A stretch of 64,000 nt of DNA from a virus: positions 23,060 to 87,059 of IMG/VR virus record IMGVR_UViG_3300034524_000181; one strand, 5' to 3'. Below, piece by piece: positions 36,022 through 45,085 of the stretch. Positions within the stretch are counted from its first letter, which is position 1, and each line of letters starts with the position of its first letter. The notes below the pieces were generated by a model. The model saw only the letters and a program-made list of their open reading frames with translations, made no database searches and had not been told where the DNA came from. Made by a program: the position numbers and the translations under genes.

Positions 36022-37629
36022 CTACAAAATAAGAAGCCCTCGACCGTCATAAACAGAATTTCCTGATCCACCTTTGCGGATTGCTCGGTCAAGAGCCATA
36101 ATGGTAGCGACAGCTCCATCGATTCTTTCAGTTGATTTTTCTTTATCAGGCTTGATATTCCCAGCAGGATCAGTACGTATAAAGATATTATCCATCATCC
36201 ATCGCAAAACCGGATGTCCACCATGGGCCAGTTTCTCCTCTAAGGTAAGCTTCATTAATTCCTTTGTAGGTGGACTCATATCTTTAAATCCCTGACCAAA
36301 AGGAACTACCGTAAATCCTAGGTTTTCTAGGTTCTGAGTCATTTGCACAGCTCCCCAACGGTCAAAGGCTATTTCTCGGATGTTATATTTCATACCAAGT
36401 TCTTCAATAAAACTTTCAATGTAACCATAATGCACCACATTTCCTTCAGTGGTGTGTAAAAACCCCTGTTTCTCCCATACGTCATAAGGTACATGATCAC
36501 GCTTTACCCTTTGATCCAGATTATCTTCCGGAATCCAGAAATAGGGAAGGATGATATATTTATCTCCCTCATACTCAGGCGGGAAGATAAGAACAAATGC
36601 TGTAATGTCAGTGGTAGAAGATAAGTCCAAACCACCATAGCATGCACGCCCTACAAGGCTTTCTGGGTTTATAGTAAATGCACATTTATCCCACTTTTCC
36701 ATAGGCATCCAGCGTACCGACTGTTTAACCCATTGATTTAAACGGAGTTGTCTAAACAGGTTCTCTTCTGCTGGATTTTGCTTTGCACTTTCACAAGCAA
36801 TATGAATCTTTTCTATGTCAACGGTAATGCCCATTGAGGGGTTGGCTTTCGCCCACACCTTTGGATCGGTCCAGTCATCATTCTCATCAGCACCATAAAT
36901 AACTGGATAAAATGTAGGGTCAACCTTTCGCCCTTCAAGGATGTCTTTAGCCTTTTGATGCACCTCGTAACAAATGGAGTGTGTATCATTTCCGGCAGTC
37001 GTAATTAAGAAATACAGTGGCTGCTTTCTTGCATCACCAGAGCCATGAGTCATGACATCGTAAAGCTGTCTATTTGGCTGAGCATGAAGTTCGTCAAATA
37101 CCACACCATGCACATTTAGTCCATGCTTGGTATATGCCTCTGCAGATAAAACTTGATAGAAACTACCTAGAGGTTTATAAACAAGTCGTTTTTGCGATAG
37201 TACCGGTTTAATTCTTGCTTTCAGAGCTGGACATTGTTCTACCATATCCACTGCTACATCAAAAACAATGGAAGCTTGCTGTCTGTCAGATGCACATCCA
37301 TATACTTCACCACCATGCTCAAAATCGCCACAAGTAAGCAGTAAGGCAACCGCTGCTGCAAGTTCAGATTTTCCTTGCTTTTTAGCGATTTCGATATATG
37401 CAGTATTAAATTGACGGTAGCCATTGGGCTTTAAAATTCCAAAAACATCGCGGATAATCTGTTCCTGCCAGTCTATCAATTCAAATGGCTGCCCATACCA
37501 TTCTCCCTTGGTATGCTTTAAGCAATTAATAAAAGACACCGCATTATCTGCAGCGTCCTTATCATATACCGAACCATCCGCCTTAAAGATGGTCGGCTTA
37601 TATTTTTTTAGTTTACGTATAGCCGCCAC
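36022..37629 (-). CDS. terL: Terminase large subunit (TerL)
   Basis: 535 residues. ATPase domain with a Walker A-type motif IAKKQGKSELA (about 80-90) and Walker B VVFDELHAQP (about 175-185), then an RNase H-like nuclease domain with YGGLDLSSTTDITA (about 327-340), IAFDRWG and the final acidic STERIDGAVATIMALDRAI. HK97/P27-type. It translocates and cleaves concatemeric DNA at cos. Its small subunit is encoded about 8 kb away at 45086-45637, an unusual distance, with methylases, metK and amidoligase genes in between. Confidence 0.93.
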   Translation of the reverse strand: MAAIRKLKKYKPTIFKADGSVYDKDAADNAVSFINCLKHTKGEWYGQPFELIDWQEQIIRDVFGILKPNGYRQFNTAYIEIAKKQGKSELAAAVALLLTCGDFEHGGEVYGCASDRQQASIVFDVAVDMVEQCPALKARIKPVLSQKRLVYKPLGSFYQVLSAEAYTKHGLNVHGVVFDELHAQPNRQLYDVMTHGSGDARKQPLYFLITTAGNDTHSICYEVHQKAKDILEGRKVDPTFYPVIYGADENDDWTDPKVWAKANPSMGITVDIEKIHIACESAKQNPAEENLFRQLRLNQWVKQSVRWMPMEKWDKCAFTINPESLVGRACYGGLDLSSTTDITAFVLIFPPEYEGDKYIILPYFWIPEDNLDQRVKRDHVPYDVWEKQGFLHTTEGNVVHYGYIESFIEELGMKYNIREIAFDRWGAVQMTQNLENLGFTVVPFGQGFKDMSPPTKELMKLTLEEKLAHGGHPVLRWMMDNIFIRTDPAGNIKPDKEKSTERIDGAVATIMALDRAIRKGGSGNSVYDGRGLLIL

Positions 37630-37699
37630 CTCCTTATGGATACGAAAAAAGGAACCCCCTAAGAGTTCCTTAATATTTTATATAGTTGATTAGGCTATT

Positions 37700-37885
37700 T
37701 TATTTTGTTTTGTCTTCCCCTGTCAGAATAAAATGGACATATGCTTCTTTATCCTTTTCAAGGTAATCTACTAGCTTACTATAGCCTTCTCTTAAAGCAA
37801 TGCTAGTCACAATCGGGATATCAAACATATTTGTTTCACCTGAATCTCGAATGGCAAGTATTTGTTTTTTTATGGTTTGGTACAT
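37700..37885 (-). CDS. DUF5049 family small protein
   Basis: 61 residues: MYQTIKKQILAIRDSGETNM then REGYSKLVDYLEKDKEAYVH. This small helical family occurs beside GGCT and amidoligase-like genes near terminase in Firmicute phages. Overlaps the GGCT gene by 16 bases. The function is unknown. Confidence 0.75.
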   Translation of the reverse strand: MYQTIKKQILAIRDSGETNMFDIPIVTSIALREGYSKLVDYLEKDKEAYVHFILTGEDKTK

Positions 37886-38331
37886 TCATTATCCTCCTCA
37901 AAAGAATCCGCTACCGCTTTACGCAGAATCTCCACATCAAAACCTGCACTTTTATAGCCGTCTAGAATGGTGCTGTAATAATAACAGCTTGGCTGGCCTA
38001 ATGGCCTTCCTTCATTCATGATGTAGACCATAGCCTGAACAGTTTTACCATTCAATCTCACTTTAATGGTTTCTTTACGATATAAAAATGGCCATCCTTC
38101 ATAGCGGTCAAGAGCCGCTTCATCTGCCGGTGTGATATCCCAGACTAACACTGGAACACTTTCGCCTTTGAAAGGCTCTATGGTTGCCACTGCTCCCGCG
38201 TGTGATCCTCTAAAAAGCAGCCGATAACCTTTTATTATACTTGCCCCAACTACCTTGGCTGTGGGGCATCTGTTTGCCATTTGCTCCAGATTAAGATTAG
38301 AACCATAGGCAAGATATAGTTTGTTACTCAT
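37870..38331 (-). CDS. Gamma-glutamylcyclotransferase-like (GGCT/AIG2) protein
   Basis: 153 residues with the substrate-loop motif YGSNL (9-13) and the general acid in LDRYEGWP (Glu78). GGCT-fold enzymes cleave gamma-glutamyl amines by cyclisation to 5-oxoproline. The gene lies beside an amidoligase-like gene; comparative studies have noted such phage pairs and proposed that one adds and the other removes amide-linked groups on proteins or peptides. The substrate is unknown. Confidence 0.85.
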   Translation of the reverse strand: MSNKLYLAYGSNLNLEQMANRCPTAKVVGASIIKGYRLLFRGSHAGAVATIEPFKGESVPVLVWDITPADEAALDRYEGWPFLYRKETIKVRLNGKTVQAMVYIMNEGRPLGQPSCYYYSTILDGYKSAGFDVEILRKAVADSFEEDNECTKP

Positions 38332-38368
38332 TGCTTTCCTCCTTCCTAGTTTAGGGCCTTAGGGCAGC

Positions 38369-39268
38369 TCAAGCCGCCCGAAACCGCCAAGCTGCATAAC
38401 CTGAAAGCGCTGCTGTTAAATGCTCTCTGCAGTTTTTGAACTCTTCTCCTATAAAACCAATACGGTTTAGGTAGGTTCTCATGGCAAACTTTTCATTTTC
38501 TACTTGAGGCTTCTTCGCAGAGGCAAATTTTTGTGTTAAAGCTTGGTTGTTTAAAGCTAAGGCAAGAACAATATAGCTTCTTACCTTGCCTGCGTGCAGC
38601 TCGCTGTTAAAGCCTCTTAGCTCAACCGTATGATTCCCAGTAAAAAAGCTATGTAGATTAAGGAAATGGTATCTACTATTGTGATAATGTGTACCCCTGC
38701 TTTCGCTGTAGCCTTCATACCAAATGTCCTCAATCTGTCTCATGGTTGTTGGCTTTTTGTGGTTCATCTTCTCAACTAAAATGCTATCCATCTTCTTGCA
38801 GTAGCGCATTCGCTCTGGCGCAATCTGTAGTGCTTTATAAAAAAGATCGTTTTTACTTGCAATAATATTTACAAAGTTTCGGATGCTTCTTGGTGTATGA
38901 TTGGAGCCATCTAAATGAATGTGAATTCCACAAGAAGTGTTTGTAAAGGCTCCAGCCTTTCGAAGCTTTCTTACTAGCTCCTGCAAAGTTTCAATGTCCT
39001 CCCGGTAGGTTAGGATTGGGCTAACCAGCTCAACGCTATAATCTCTACCTGCAGCTACTTTTCTTCTACCTTCTTTTCTTTGGCAGTTGATGCTCCCATC
39101 GTACATAAACTTCCACACGCGCCCATCTGGAGCTTTTACCTTCTTGGTGTCGTAGTAAGTCCCGCCTTCACTGTAATTGCCTTGCAAAAATTCTGCAGCG
39201 ACCCTGGCTGCTTTTTCTCTTGTAATTCCTGTAAATTCAATTTTGATTCCGAATTTTGCGCTTAACAT
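38369..39268 (-). CDS. Amidoligase-family enzyme (ATP-grasp/GCS-like fold)
   Basis: 299 residues. FGIKIEFTGITREKA provides the conserved glutamate motif, then YSVELVSPILTYREDIETLQ, TSCGIHIHLDGSN (metal-binding His pair) and HTVELRGFNSELHAGKVRSY. This is the amidoligase_2 family related to glutamate-cysteine ligases. The C-terminal 45 residues (NEKFAMRTYLNRIGFIGEEF) form a module shared with the protein at 39630-40418. It probably forms an amide bond on a peptide or structural protein and acts together with the adjacent GGCT gene. Confidence 0.85.
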   Translation of the reverse strand: MLSAKFGIKIEFTGITREKAARVAAEFLQGNYSEGGTYYDTKKVKAPDGRVWKFMYDGSINCQRKEGRRKVAAGRDYSVELVSPILTYREDIETLQELVRKLRKAGAFTNTSCGIHIHLDGSNHTPRSIRNFVNIIASKNDLFYKALQIAPERMRYCKKMDSILVEKMNHKKPTTMRQIEDIWYEGYSESRGTHYHNSRYHFLNLHSFFTGNHTVELRGFNSELHAGKVRSYIVLALALNNQALTQKFASAKKPQVENEKFAMRTYLNRIGFIGEEFKNCREHLTAALSGYAAWRFRAA

Positions 39269-39402
39269 CGTACCTCACTCCTTTTAAAGTGTGTTTATCC
39301 TTTCGGCATGTACATATATCACTCTAAAAGGCTTAAATAGCAAGACAATTCTTCAATATAAATCTACATATTTACTGCCATATTGGGCTTAAAAGTGTAT
39401 GT

Positions 39403-39630
39403 TTACTCTTCGATTTTCTTGTATAAATCCTCTCCAAATACCACTCCTAGGGAACTGCCTGAATCCCAACTGACGTGGATGGTACCCATGTCATCAACAC
39501 TAGTAACCGTACCTTTAGCCCCAGGCTGAAGCTTGGTATAAGGGTCATTCATTTTAAGTAGCATGACACGAGTTCCTGGAGTGTAATAACTTCTAAGTTG
39601 CTTTAGCATTTCTGGGTGAATGATATTCAT
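39403..39630 (-). CDS. DUF4314 family small protein
   Basis: 75 residues: YYTPGTRVMLLKMNDPYTKL then GAKGTVTSVDDMGTIHVSWD and GSSLGVVFGEDLYKKI. A small KOW/SH3-like beta-barrel by pattern. It is a regular companion of the amidoligase cluster in phages. Overlaps the preceding gene by one base. Function not known. Confidence 0.78.
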   Translation of the reverse strand: MNIIHPEMLKQLRSYYTPGTRVMLLKMNDPYTKLQPGAKGTVTSVDDMGTIHVSWDSGSSLGVVFGEDLYKKIEE

Positions 39631-40418
39631 TATTCACTCACCTCCTCATGCTTAGCAGTTCCGCTTTTGAAAGCAGAGCTACCCAACAGTTTGGAGAGAA
39701 GAATCTTTCGTTCTGTTTTGTATTCTGGCCCGATAAAGCCAAGTCTTAGAAGGAAACAACGGAAAGCGTACTTTTCATTCTCCACTGATTTCTCGGTCGA
39801 GTTGACGCGGGTCTGCTTCTTTGCCATTTCACAAAGTGCTGTTACAAAGTGGGTATAAGCCTTAACCTCCTCTGCGGAGCACTCACTCTGGAACCAAGGG
39901 AAGGTTATAAATTCCTCATTTATGATAATGGGAATAGAATCAGTATCAAGTGCTTTCTTTATAAGGGTTTCTTTGCTTTCTACCAATCCTTTTAGGTTAC
40001 CAAGTGCAGTTTCGCTAAAACCCTCCCTCGGCATTTGAATAATCAAACTAATAGCTTCTTCGGTTTCATTTGATTCGCTGTATACGGGAGATTCTTCGTA
40101 ATCATTATATGGGCTTACCCTTCCACCAAGAGCCGCTTCATAGGGAATTTGAATATTTTCAGGAACAAGCTCTGCTTTTGGAAGTGGTGTGTCATATTCT
40201 TCCGTAGCTGCCTTGAAGTCATGAAAGCTTAATAGAGCATCAACCAGTTCAGAATTATCTGGTCCTCTGACTACTCCATTTTTGTCAATATTGTAGTCTG
40301 CCACCTCATATGCAAATGTAGGTGCTCCAAGATATCTTACAGGAGCATTCAGTTTTTGGCTGATTGCGTTGACTAACTCTTTTCTTTTTGCTCCTGTGAC
40401 ATTATAGTTTATCTGCAT
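39630..40418 (-). CDS. Phage 'virulence-related'-type protein with amidoligase-cluster C-terminal module
   Basis: 262 residues. N-terminal MQINYNVTGAKRKELVNAIS and APVRYLGAPTFAYEVADYNI belong to a family often labelled virulence-related in databases. The C-terminus (NEKYAFRCFLLRLGFIGPEY) matches the C-terminal module of the amidoligase gene two genes downstream, so the proteins may bind a common partner. First gene of the amidoligase/DUF4314/GGCT/DUF5049 group. Confidence 0.7.
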   Translation of the reverse strand: MQINYNVTGAKRKELVNAISQKLNAPVRYLGAPTFAYEVADYNIDKNGVVRGPDNSELVDALLSFHDFKAATEEYDTPLPKAELVPENIQIPYEAALGGRVSPYNDYEESPVYSESNETEEAISLIIQMPREGFSETALGNLKGLVESKETLIKKALDTDSIPIIINEEFITFPWFQSECSAEEVKAYTHFVTALCEMAKKQTRVNSTEKSVENEKYAFRCFLLRLGFIGPEYKTERKILLSKLLGSSAFKSGTAKHEEVSE

Positions 40419-40518
40419 TTTTATACCGCCTTTCTATTTTCGGTACATACATATATCACTCTAAAGGCTGTTAATATCAAGTCATTTAGGGCATCTTTCT
40501 GTAGAAAATACTGTTCCA

Positions 40519-42684
40519 TTAATCGGCGGTATTCCGTGCAGATAACACAATGCCAGTCAGCACAAAACAGACGCATGGAAGTGCTACACCATTACCCCAC
40601 ATTTTGTACTCAGCTGAATCGGAATGGGGGTTGTTAAGCCATTTTATAATTTGCTTTCTTGTTTTTGGCTTGCTGCTTTTACCTATGATTTTGCGATGGG
40701 TTTCCCAAACCTCCGTCCAGAATGAAATTTCATCTTCTGTAGGATTTTCCGTCCCAAGGTCATCACACCAATCATCAGGAAAGCCTTGTAATCTTGCACA
40801 TTCCGTTGGTGTAAGCCTTCGAACAATATAGTCTGGTTCAACCAATCCATTTTGGTATCCTGAATTAGTTCCATTGATTATCGTATTTGAAGTACCGTCC
40901 TGCCTGTAGTATTGACTTTCAGTTTTCATCTGAGGATAAAACGAAGCTGGGTGTGCCACTGCTCCAGGTCCTTTTGCCGTGAGTGTAGGTTGCTGCTCTT
41001 CATCTATAGCAGGTTTATATAGCGCGTTCTTTCCTTGGTTAAAAGCTGCCCTATCAATACCGTAAGATGGCTGAGTCACAACAGGGGCATCCTTATAATC
41101 TCTCGACAATAACGTTGGCGCTTTATCTTCTTCAACCTGGGCATAGGCTCCAGTAGTCATGGCATAGGCAACAGCATGACGATCAGCGGTATTAAGTGTA
41201 AAAGAAACATCCTCATCTATACCGCTTCCTTGGGGACCATTTTTATCCTCTCTTCCAATCATCGAGCCTTGTAGAGCAACTACTACCATGCCACCTTGAT
41301 TACACCCTGGATTTCCTCCATTGGCATCAATGGTTCGAGAAGTATCCGCTTCATATATACCGCTATGTGGATTGCTTGACAGCATGGAGTTGCTCTTATC
41401 AGAACAGATGCCATATGCGGTAGGTACAAAAACGGTCTGGTCATTATTGCATCCAAGAGTGGCAGACTTATCATCCTGTATCAAAGCCCCCTTACCACCA
41501 CCTTCACAGCCAGAGCGGATTTTTAATGTTTTAGGTGTATTCATAATAAGAGGTACATTCCCACCGCCAGTTCCCATACGAGAGGTTAGCGTCTGTACTT
41601 TATTATCCTCTGAGAGTTTTACACGACTATCAGTTGGATGATTTTCAATAACAACAGCCGTTTGGTTATCTCCCATGTTTGCACGAAGGGATCCACTTAA
41701 ATTTTCATCAGTATGGCCACCAACTCGAGAAGCAGCGCCCGGTTCAAAGGACATGACTGCACCTGGAACAACACCTGCTCGAAGGGTAGGGGAACGTTCT
41801 TCCTCATATCCTACACTTCGACTCTTGGCGCTGTGTTCGGTACAAAATCCGCTTGACTGCATGACGCAAGGCTGATGTCCGTGTTCCTCCGCTCGAAGTG
41901 TTGCGGTAATATCCTCCGAAACAGACATCACTTTCTCGCCTTGGTCATTTAAACAAGTTATGCTATCGCCTGTTTTTCCAGTGCTGTTTTTAGCATTTCC
42001 GGCAGTTCTTTGCCACGGGCTGCCGCTCGGCGTAAAATTCCTTGGCATGCCTTCGGACTCAAATAGTATTTCTCCGGCACATCTGTCTGCAAAATCTGCG
42101 ACAAGGTAGATTCTACGACGACGCTGGGGGACTCCGAAATATTGCGCATCGATAGTTCGGTAAGCCACACTCCATCCGTCTCCCATATAGATGTCAGCGT
42201 ATGGCCATCGTCCTTTTTCAGGTAAAGGCACTGAGGTGTTCGGCTCTTTGACACCGATGACCGCTTCGAGGACTGCCCTAAAGTCCTCCCCTTTATTTGA
42301 CGAGAATGCGCCGGGGACATTTTCCCAGACTGCATACCTTGGATATTGTCCATTGGTCTTACACCTCATTTCCTTGATAATTCTTATTGCTTCATAAAAA
42401 AGGACGGATTGTTCTCCGTCCAGACCAGCTCTTTTACCCGCCACACTCATATCTGTGCAGGGAGAGCCAAATGTTATGATGTCTACAGGTGGAAGCTCCG
42501 CACCATTTAATTTGTTTATATCCCCATAGTGTTTCATCTGTGGGATGCGTTTGGTCGTAACTCTTATAGGAAACGGCTCAATTTCAGATGCCCATAAAGG
42601 CTCAATGCCACAGATCAGACCGCCTAGAGGAAAACCTCCGCTCCCATCAAAAAGAGAACCGAGTGTCAATTTACTCATCTGCAT
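40519..42684 (-). CDS. C5-cytosine DNA methyltransferase with long repeat-rich target region
   Basis: 721 residues. Motif I LGSLFDGSGGFPLGG, motif IV FGSPCTDMSVAGKR (catalytic Cys), ENV motif VWENVPGAF, motif VIII-like GVPQRRRRIYLVADF, and terminal YIVRRLTPTECARLQGFPDD with motif X ...YKMWGNGVALPC. Between about 230 and 560 lies an expanded low-complexity region with repeated (S/P)xTL(R/N/L) units. It modifies phage DNA at C5 of cytosine, presumably against host restriction. Residues about 110-245 are overlapped by another open frame (41958-42353). SAM could be supplied by the metK gene two genes upstream. Confidence 0.9.
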   Translation of the reverse strand: MQMSKLTLGSLFDGSGGFPLGGLICGIEPLWASEIEPFPIRVTTKRIPQMKHYGDINKLNGAELPPVDIITFGSPCTDMSVAGKRAGLDGEQSVLFYEAIRIIKEMRCKTNGQYPRYAVWENVPGAFSSNKGEDFRAVLEAVIGVKEPNTSVPLPEKGRWPYADIYMGDGWSVAYRTIDAQYFGVPQRRRRIYLVADFADRCAGEILFESEGMPRNFTPSGSPWQRTAGNAKNSTGKTGDSITCLNDQGEKVMSVSEDITATLRAEEHGHQPCVMQSSGFCTEHSAKSRSVGYEEERSPTLRAGVVPGAVMSFEPGAASRVGGHTDENLSGSLRANMGDNQTAVVIENHPTDSRVKLSEDNKVQTLTSRMGTGGGNVPLIMNTPKTLKIRSGCEGGGKGALIQDDKSATLGCNNDQTVFVPTAYGICSDKSNSMLSSNPHSGIYEADTSRTIDANGGNPGCNQGGMVVVALQGSMIGREDKNGPQGSGIDEDVSFTLNTADRHAVAYAMTTGAYAQVEEDKAPTLLSRDYKDAPVVTQPSYGIDRAAFNQGKNALYKPAIDEEQQPTLTAKGPGAVAHPASFYPQMKTESQYYRQDGTSNTIINGTNSGYQNGLVEPDYIVRRLTPTECARLQGFPDDWCDDLGTENPTEDEISFWTEVWETHRKIIGKSSKPKTRKQIIKWLNNPHSDSAEYKMWGNGVALPCVCFVLTGIVLSARNTAD
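41958..42353 (-). CDS. Candidate overlapping gene inside the cytosine methyltransferase (131 aa)
   Basis: A +1-frame ORF relative to the methyltransferase. ATG 42353 has GAGGTG eight bases upstream. The C-terminal half, STLSQILQTDVPEKYYLSPK then ACQGILRRAAARGKELPEML, resembles a small protein family I recognise from other Firmicute phage contexts, while the methyltransferase frame over the same DNA carries its essential QRRRRIYLVADF motif. If both are conserved this is real dual coding. The function of the small protein is not known. The alternative is chance conservation imposed by the methyltransferase frame. Confidence 0.4.
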   Translation of the reverse strand: MDNIQGMQSGKMSPAHSRQIKGRTLGQSSKRSSVSKSRTPQCLYLKKDDGHTLTSIWETDGVWLTELSMRNISESPSVVVESTLSQILQTDVPEKYYLSPKACQGILRRAAARGKELPEMLKTALEKQAIA

Positions 42685-43912
42685 TCACCTCCGGCAGGTC
42701 ACAATATCTGATTTTCGAACCATCTCTTAAAACAAACACACCGTCTGAGTTTCCAACTTGTTCAATATACCTTTTTACAATAACATCACAGTACTTTTCA
42801 TCCAGTTCAATGGTGTAGCAGATTCTATCTGTCTGCTCACAGGCAATCAGTGTGCTTCCTGAACCACCAAAAGGATCAAGCACGATACAATTAGAAAGGC
42901 TTGAATTCAAAATAGGGTAGGCCACAAGTGCAACTGGCTTCATCGTAGGATGATCACTGTTTTTCTTCGGTTTCTCAAATTCCCAGATGGTGGTCTGCTT
43001 TCTATCGGAATACCAGTTATGCTTGCCTTTCTTTTTCCACCCAAAGAGAATAGGTTCATGCTGCCACTGATAAGGAGAGCGACCGAGAACAAGGGACTGC
43101 TTTTTCCAAATACAAGTACCGGAAAGATAAAATCCTGCATCGGAGAATGCTCTTCTAAAATTGAGTCCTTCGGTATCCGCATGGAATACATAAATAGGGG
43201 CGTCCTTCGCCATTACTGCTTCGGTGTTCTGAAATGCTGCAAGCAGGAAATCGTAGAACGCTTCGTTAGCCATATTGTCATTTTTGATTTTTCCAGCAGT
43301 GCCTTCATAGTTAACATTATATGGAGGGTCCGTAACTACCAAATTAGCAGTTTTCCCATCCATCAAGACATTAAAGGTGTCTTTCTTTGTACTGTCTCCG
43401 CAGACTAATCGATGCTGCCCAAGTAGCCAAATATCCCCTAAATGCGAAACAGCGGGCTTTTTCAGCTCGCTGTCTACATCGAAATCATCTTCTTTTATAT
43501 TATCCTTAAGGGAATCCTTGAAAAGATCCTCCAACTCTCCCGGGTCAAAACCTGTCAAAGACACATCAAAGTCTGAAGCATTTAAGTCCGTGATGAGAAG
43601 TGCTAATTTGTCTTTATCCCAATCACCACTTATTTTATTTAGTGCAATGTTCAGCGCCTTCTCCTTTTGCTCATCCATTTCAACAACTACGCATTCTATC
43701 TCATCCATGCCCATACTCAGCAGGATTTTCAAACGTTGATGGCCTCCAATGACTCTGCCTGTAGTCTTATTCCATATTACGGGTTCTACATATCCAAACT
43801 CCTCAAGGGAGCGTTTAAGTTTCTCATATTCCGGATCACCCGGTTTTAAATCCTTCCTTGGGTTATATTCAGCGGGGATGAGTTGTTTAGTTTTTATCTT
43901 CTCTATCAACAT
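42671..43912 (-). CDS. ParB-N domain DNA adenine/cytosine-N4 methyltransferase
   Basis: 413 residues from ATG 43912 (MLIEKIKTKQLIPAEYNPRK), preferred over 43939 because an AAGGCGGTGG sequence lies upstream. Residues about 1-140 are a ParB/sulfiredoxin-like nuclease domain (GRVIGGHQRLKIL). The methyltransferase domain has catalytic VVTDPPYNVNY near 200 and SAM-binding LDPFGGSGSTLIACEQ near 345. Such fusions are common phage orphan amino-methyltransferases. Overlaps the 3' end of metK by 26 bases and overlaps the C5 methylase start, so all three are co-expressed. Confidence 0.9.
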   Translation of the reverse strand: MLIEKIKTKQLIPAEYNPRKDLKPGDPEYEKLKRSLEEFGYVEPVIWNKTTGRVIGGHQRLKILLSMGMDEIECVVVEMDEQKEKALNIALNKISGDWDKDKLALLITDLNASDFDVSLTGFDPGELEDLFKDSLKDNIKEDDFDVDSELKKPAVSHLGDIWLLGQHRLVCGDSTKKDTFNVLMDGKTANLVVTDPPYNVNYEGTAGKIKNDNMANEAFYDFLLAAFQNTEAVMAKDAPIYVFHADTEGLNFRRAFSDAGFYLSGTCIWKKQSLVLGRSPYQWQHEPILFGWKKKGKHNWYSDRKQTTIWEFEKPKKNSDHPTMKPVALVAYPILNSSLSNCIVLDPFGGSGSTLIACEQTDRICYTIELDEKYCDVIVKRYIEQVGNSDGVFVLRDGSKIRYCDLPEVNADE

Positions 43913-45068
43913 ACTTTTCCACCGCCTTTCTAAATTCACTGTACTTATTTACATCCTCCCACGGGAATAGACAACTATTAAAGTGACCATAAACAGCTGT
44001 ATCAGAGTAAATCACATTTCTAAGACGTAGATTTTCAATAATGGCTGCAGGTCTTAAATTGAAAACTTCCTGTGCAGCAAGAGTTAATATTTCGTCAGAA
44101 ACAATACCTGTGCCAAGGGTATTTACATAAAAGGCTACAGGATTTGCCTTACCAATGGCATAGGATATACTAACTTCACATCTCTTTGCATAACCACACC
44201 AGACGATATGCTTTGCAATGTACCGAGCCATATAGACACCGCTTCGGTCAACCTTGGTGGGGTCTTTACCACTAAGTGCGCCACCTCCATGGGATGCAAG
44301 TCCTCCATAGGTATCAACCATAATTTTTCTACCAGTTAAGCCTGTATCGGCAGCGGGACCACCTTCGACAAATCTACCAGAGGGGTTAATGAGAAGTTCT
44401 GTTTCATCATCAAATGGGAAGTCCTCAAAGCACTGCCATAGGACATTGTTAAGGATATCTGTCTTTAGTTCTTCCTGTGTTTTATTCTTATCATGCTGTA
44501 CCGATATCACAATAGTCTTTATTCGCACTGGAGTGTCTCCTTCATATTCCACCGTCACCTGCGCTTTACCATCTGGGTGGATACCTTTTATCAGTTTCCC
44601 TTTTCGGCAATCATCCAGTCTCTTTACAATCCTGTGAGATAGTACAAGGGGTAGGGGAAGCATTTCTCCTGTTTCCTTTGTAGCATAGCCATACACAGTT
44701 CCTTGGTCTCCAGCACCTATCGAACCATACTGTTCGTTTATCCCATTTCTTACTTCCAGTGCAGTATCCACGCCAGTTGCAATATCTACACTTTGTTTGT
44801 GTACAAATACATAAATCAAGAATTTAAGAGGGTTGTATCCAATCTCTTTAAGGACATTCCTAACAATGTATCGGATGTCTATTTTCTCGCTGCAGGAGAT
44901 TTCGCCCGCCACGATAATTTTCCCTTTGGTTGCCATTACCTCACAAGCGACACGTGATGCTTTGTCTTTACGTAAACATGCTTCTAAAATGCTATCTGCT
45001 ATGATGTCGCATAGTTTATCAGGATGTCCAGCACATACACTTTCAGCTGTTAAATATCTTTTACTCAT
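43887..45068 (-). CDS. metK: S-adenosylmethionine synthetase, phage-encoded
   Basis: 393 residues from ATG 45068 with AGGAGA upstream. Motifs of MetK: ESVCAGHPDKLCDIIADS, GAGDQGTVYGYA, LINPSGRFVEGGPAADTGLT, GRKIMVDTYGG and SHGGGALSGKDPTKVDRSGV. These form the Met/ATP and phosphate sites and all are present. It makes SAM from methionine and ATP. Placement immediately before two DNA methyltransferases, with overlaps, suggests that it supplies methyl donor during phage DNA modification. A MetK inside a phage structural/packaging cluster is uncommon. Confidence 0.93.
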   Translation of the reverse strand: MSKRYLTAESVCAGHPDKLCDIIADSILEACLRKDKASRVACEVMATKGKIIVAGEISCSEKIDIRYIVRNVLKEIGYNPLKFLIYVFVHKQSVDIATGVDTALEVRNGINEQYGSIGAGDQGTVYGYATKETGEMLPLPLVLSHRIVKRLDDCRKGKLIKGIHPDGKAQVTVEYEGDTPVRIKTIVISVQHDKNKTQEELKTDILNNVLWQCFEDFPFDDETELLINPSGRFVEGGPAADTGLTGRKIMVDTYGGLASHGGGALSGKDPTKVDRSGVYMARYIAKHIVWCGYAKRCEVSISYAIGKANPVAFYVNTLGTGIVSDEILTLAAQEVFNLRPAAIIENLRLRNVIYSDTAVYGHFNSCLFPWEDVNKYSEFRKAVEKYVDREDKN

Positions 45069-45085
45069 TATATATCTCCTCATCT

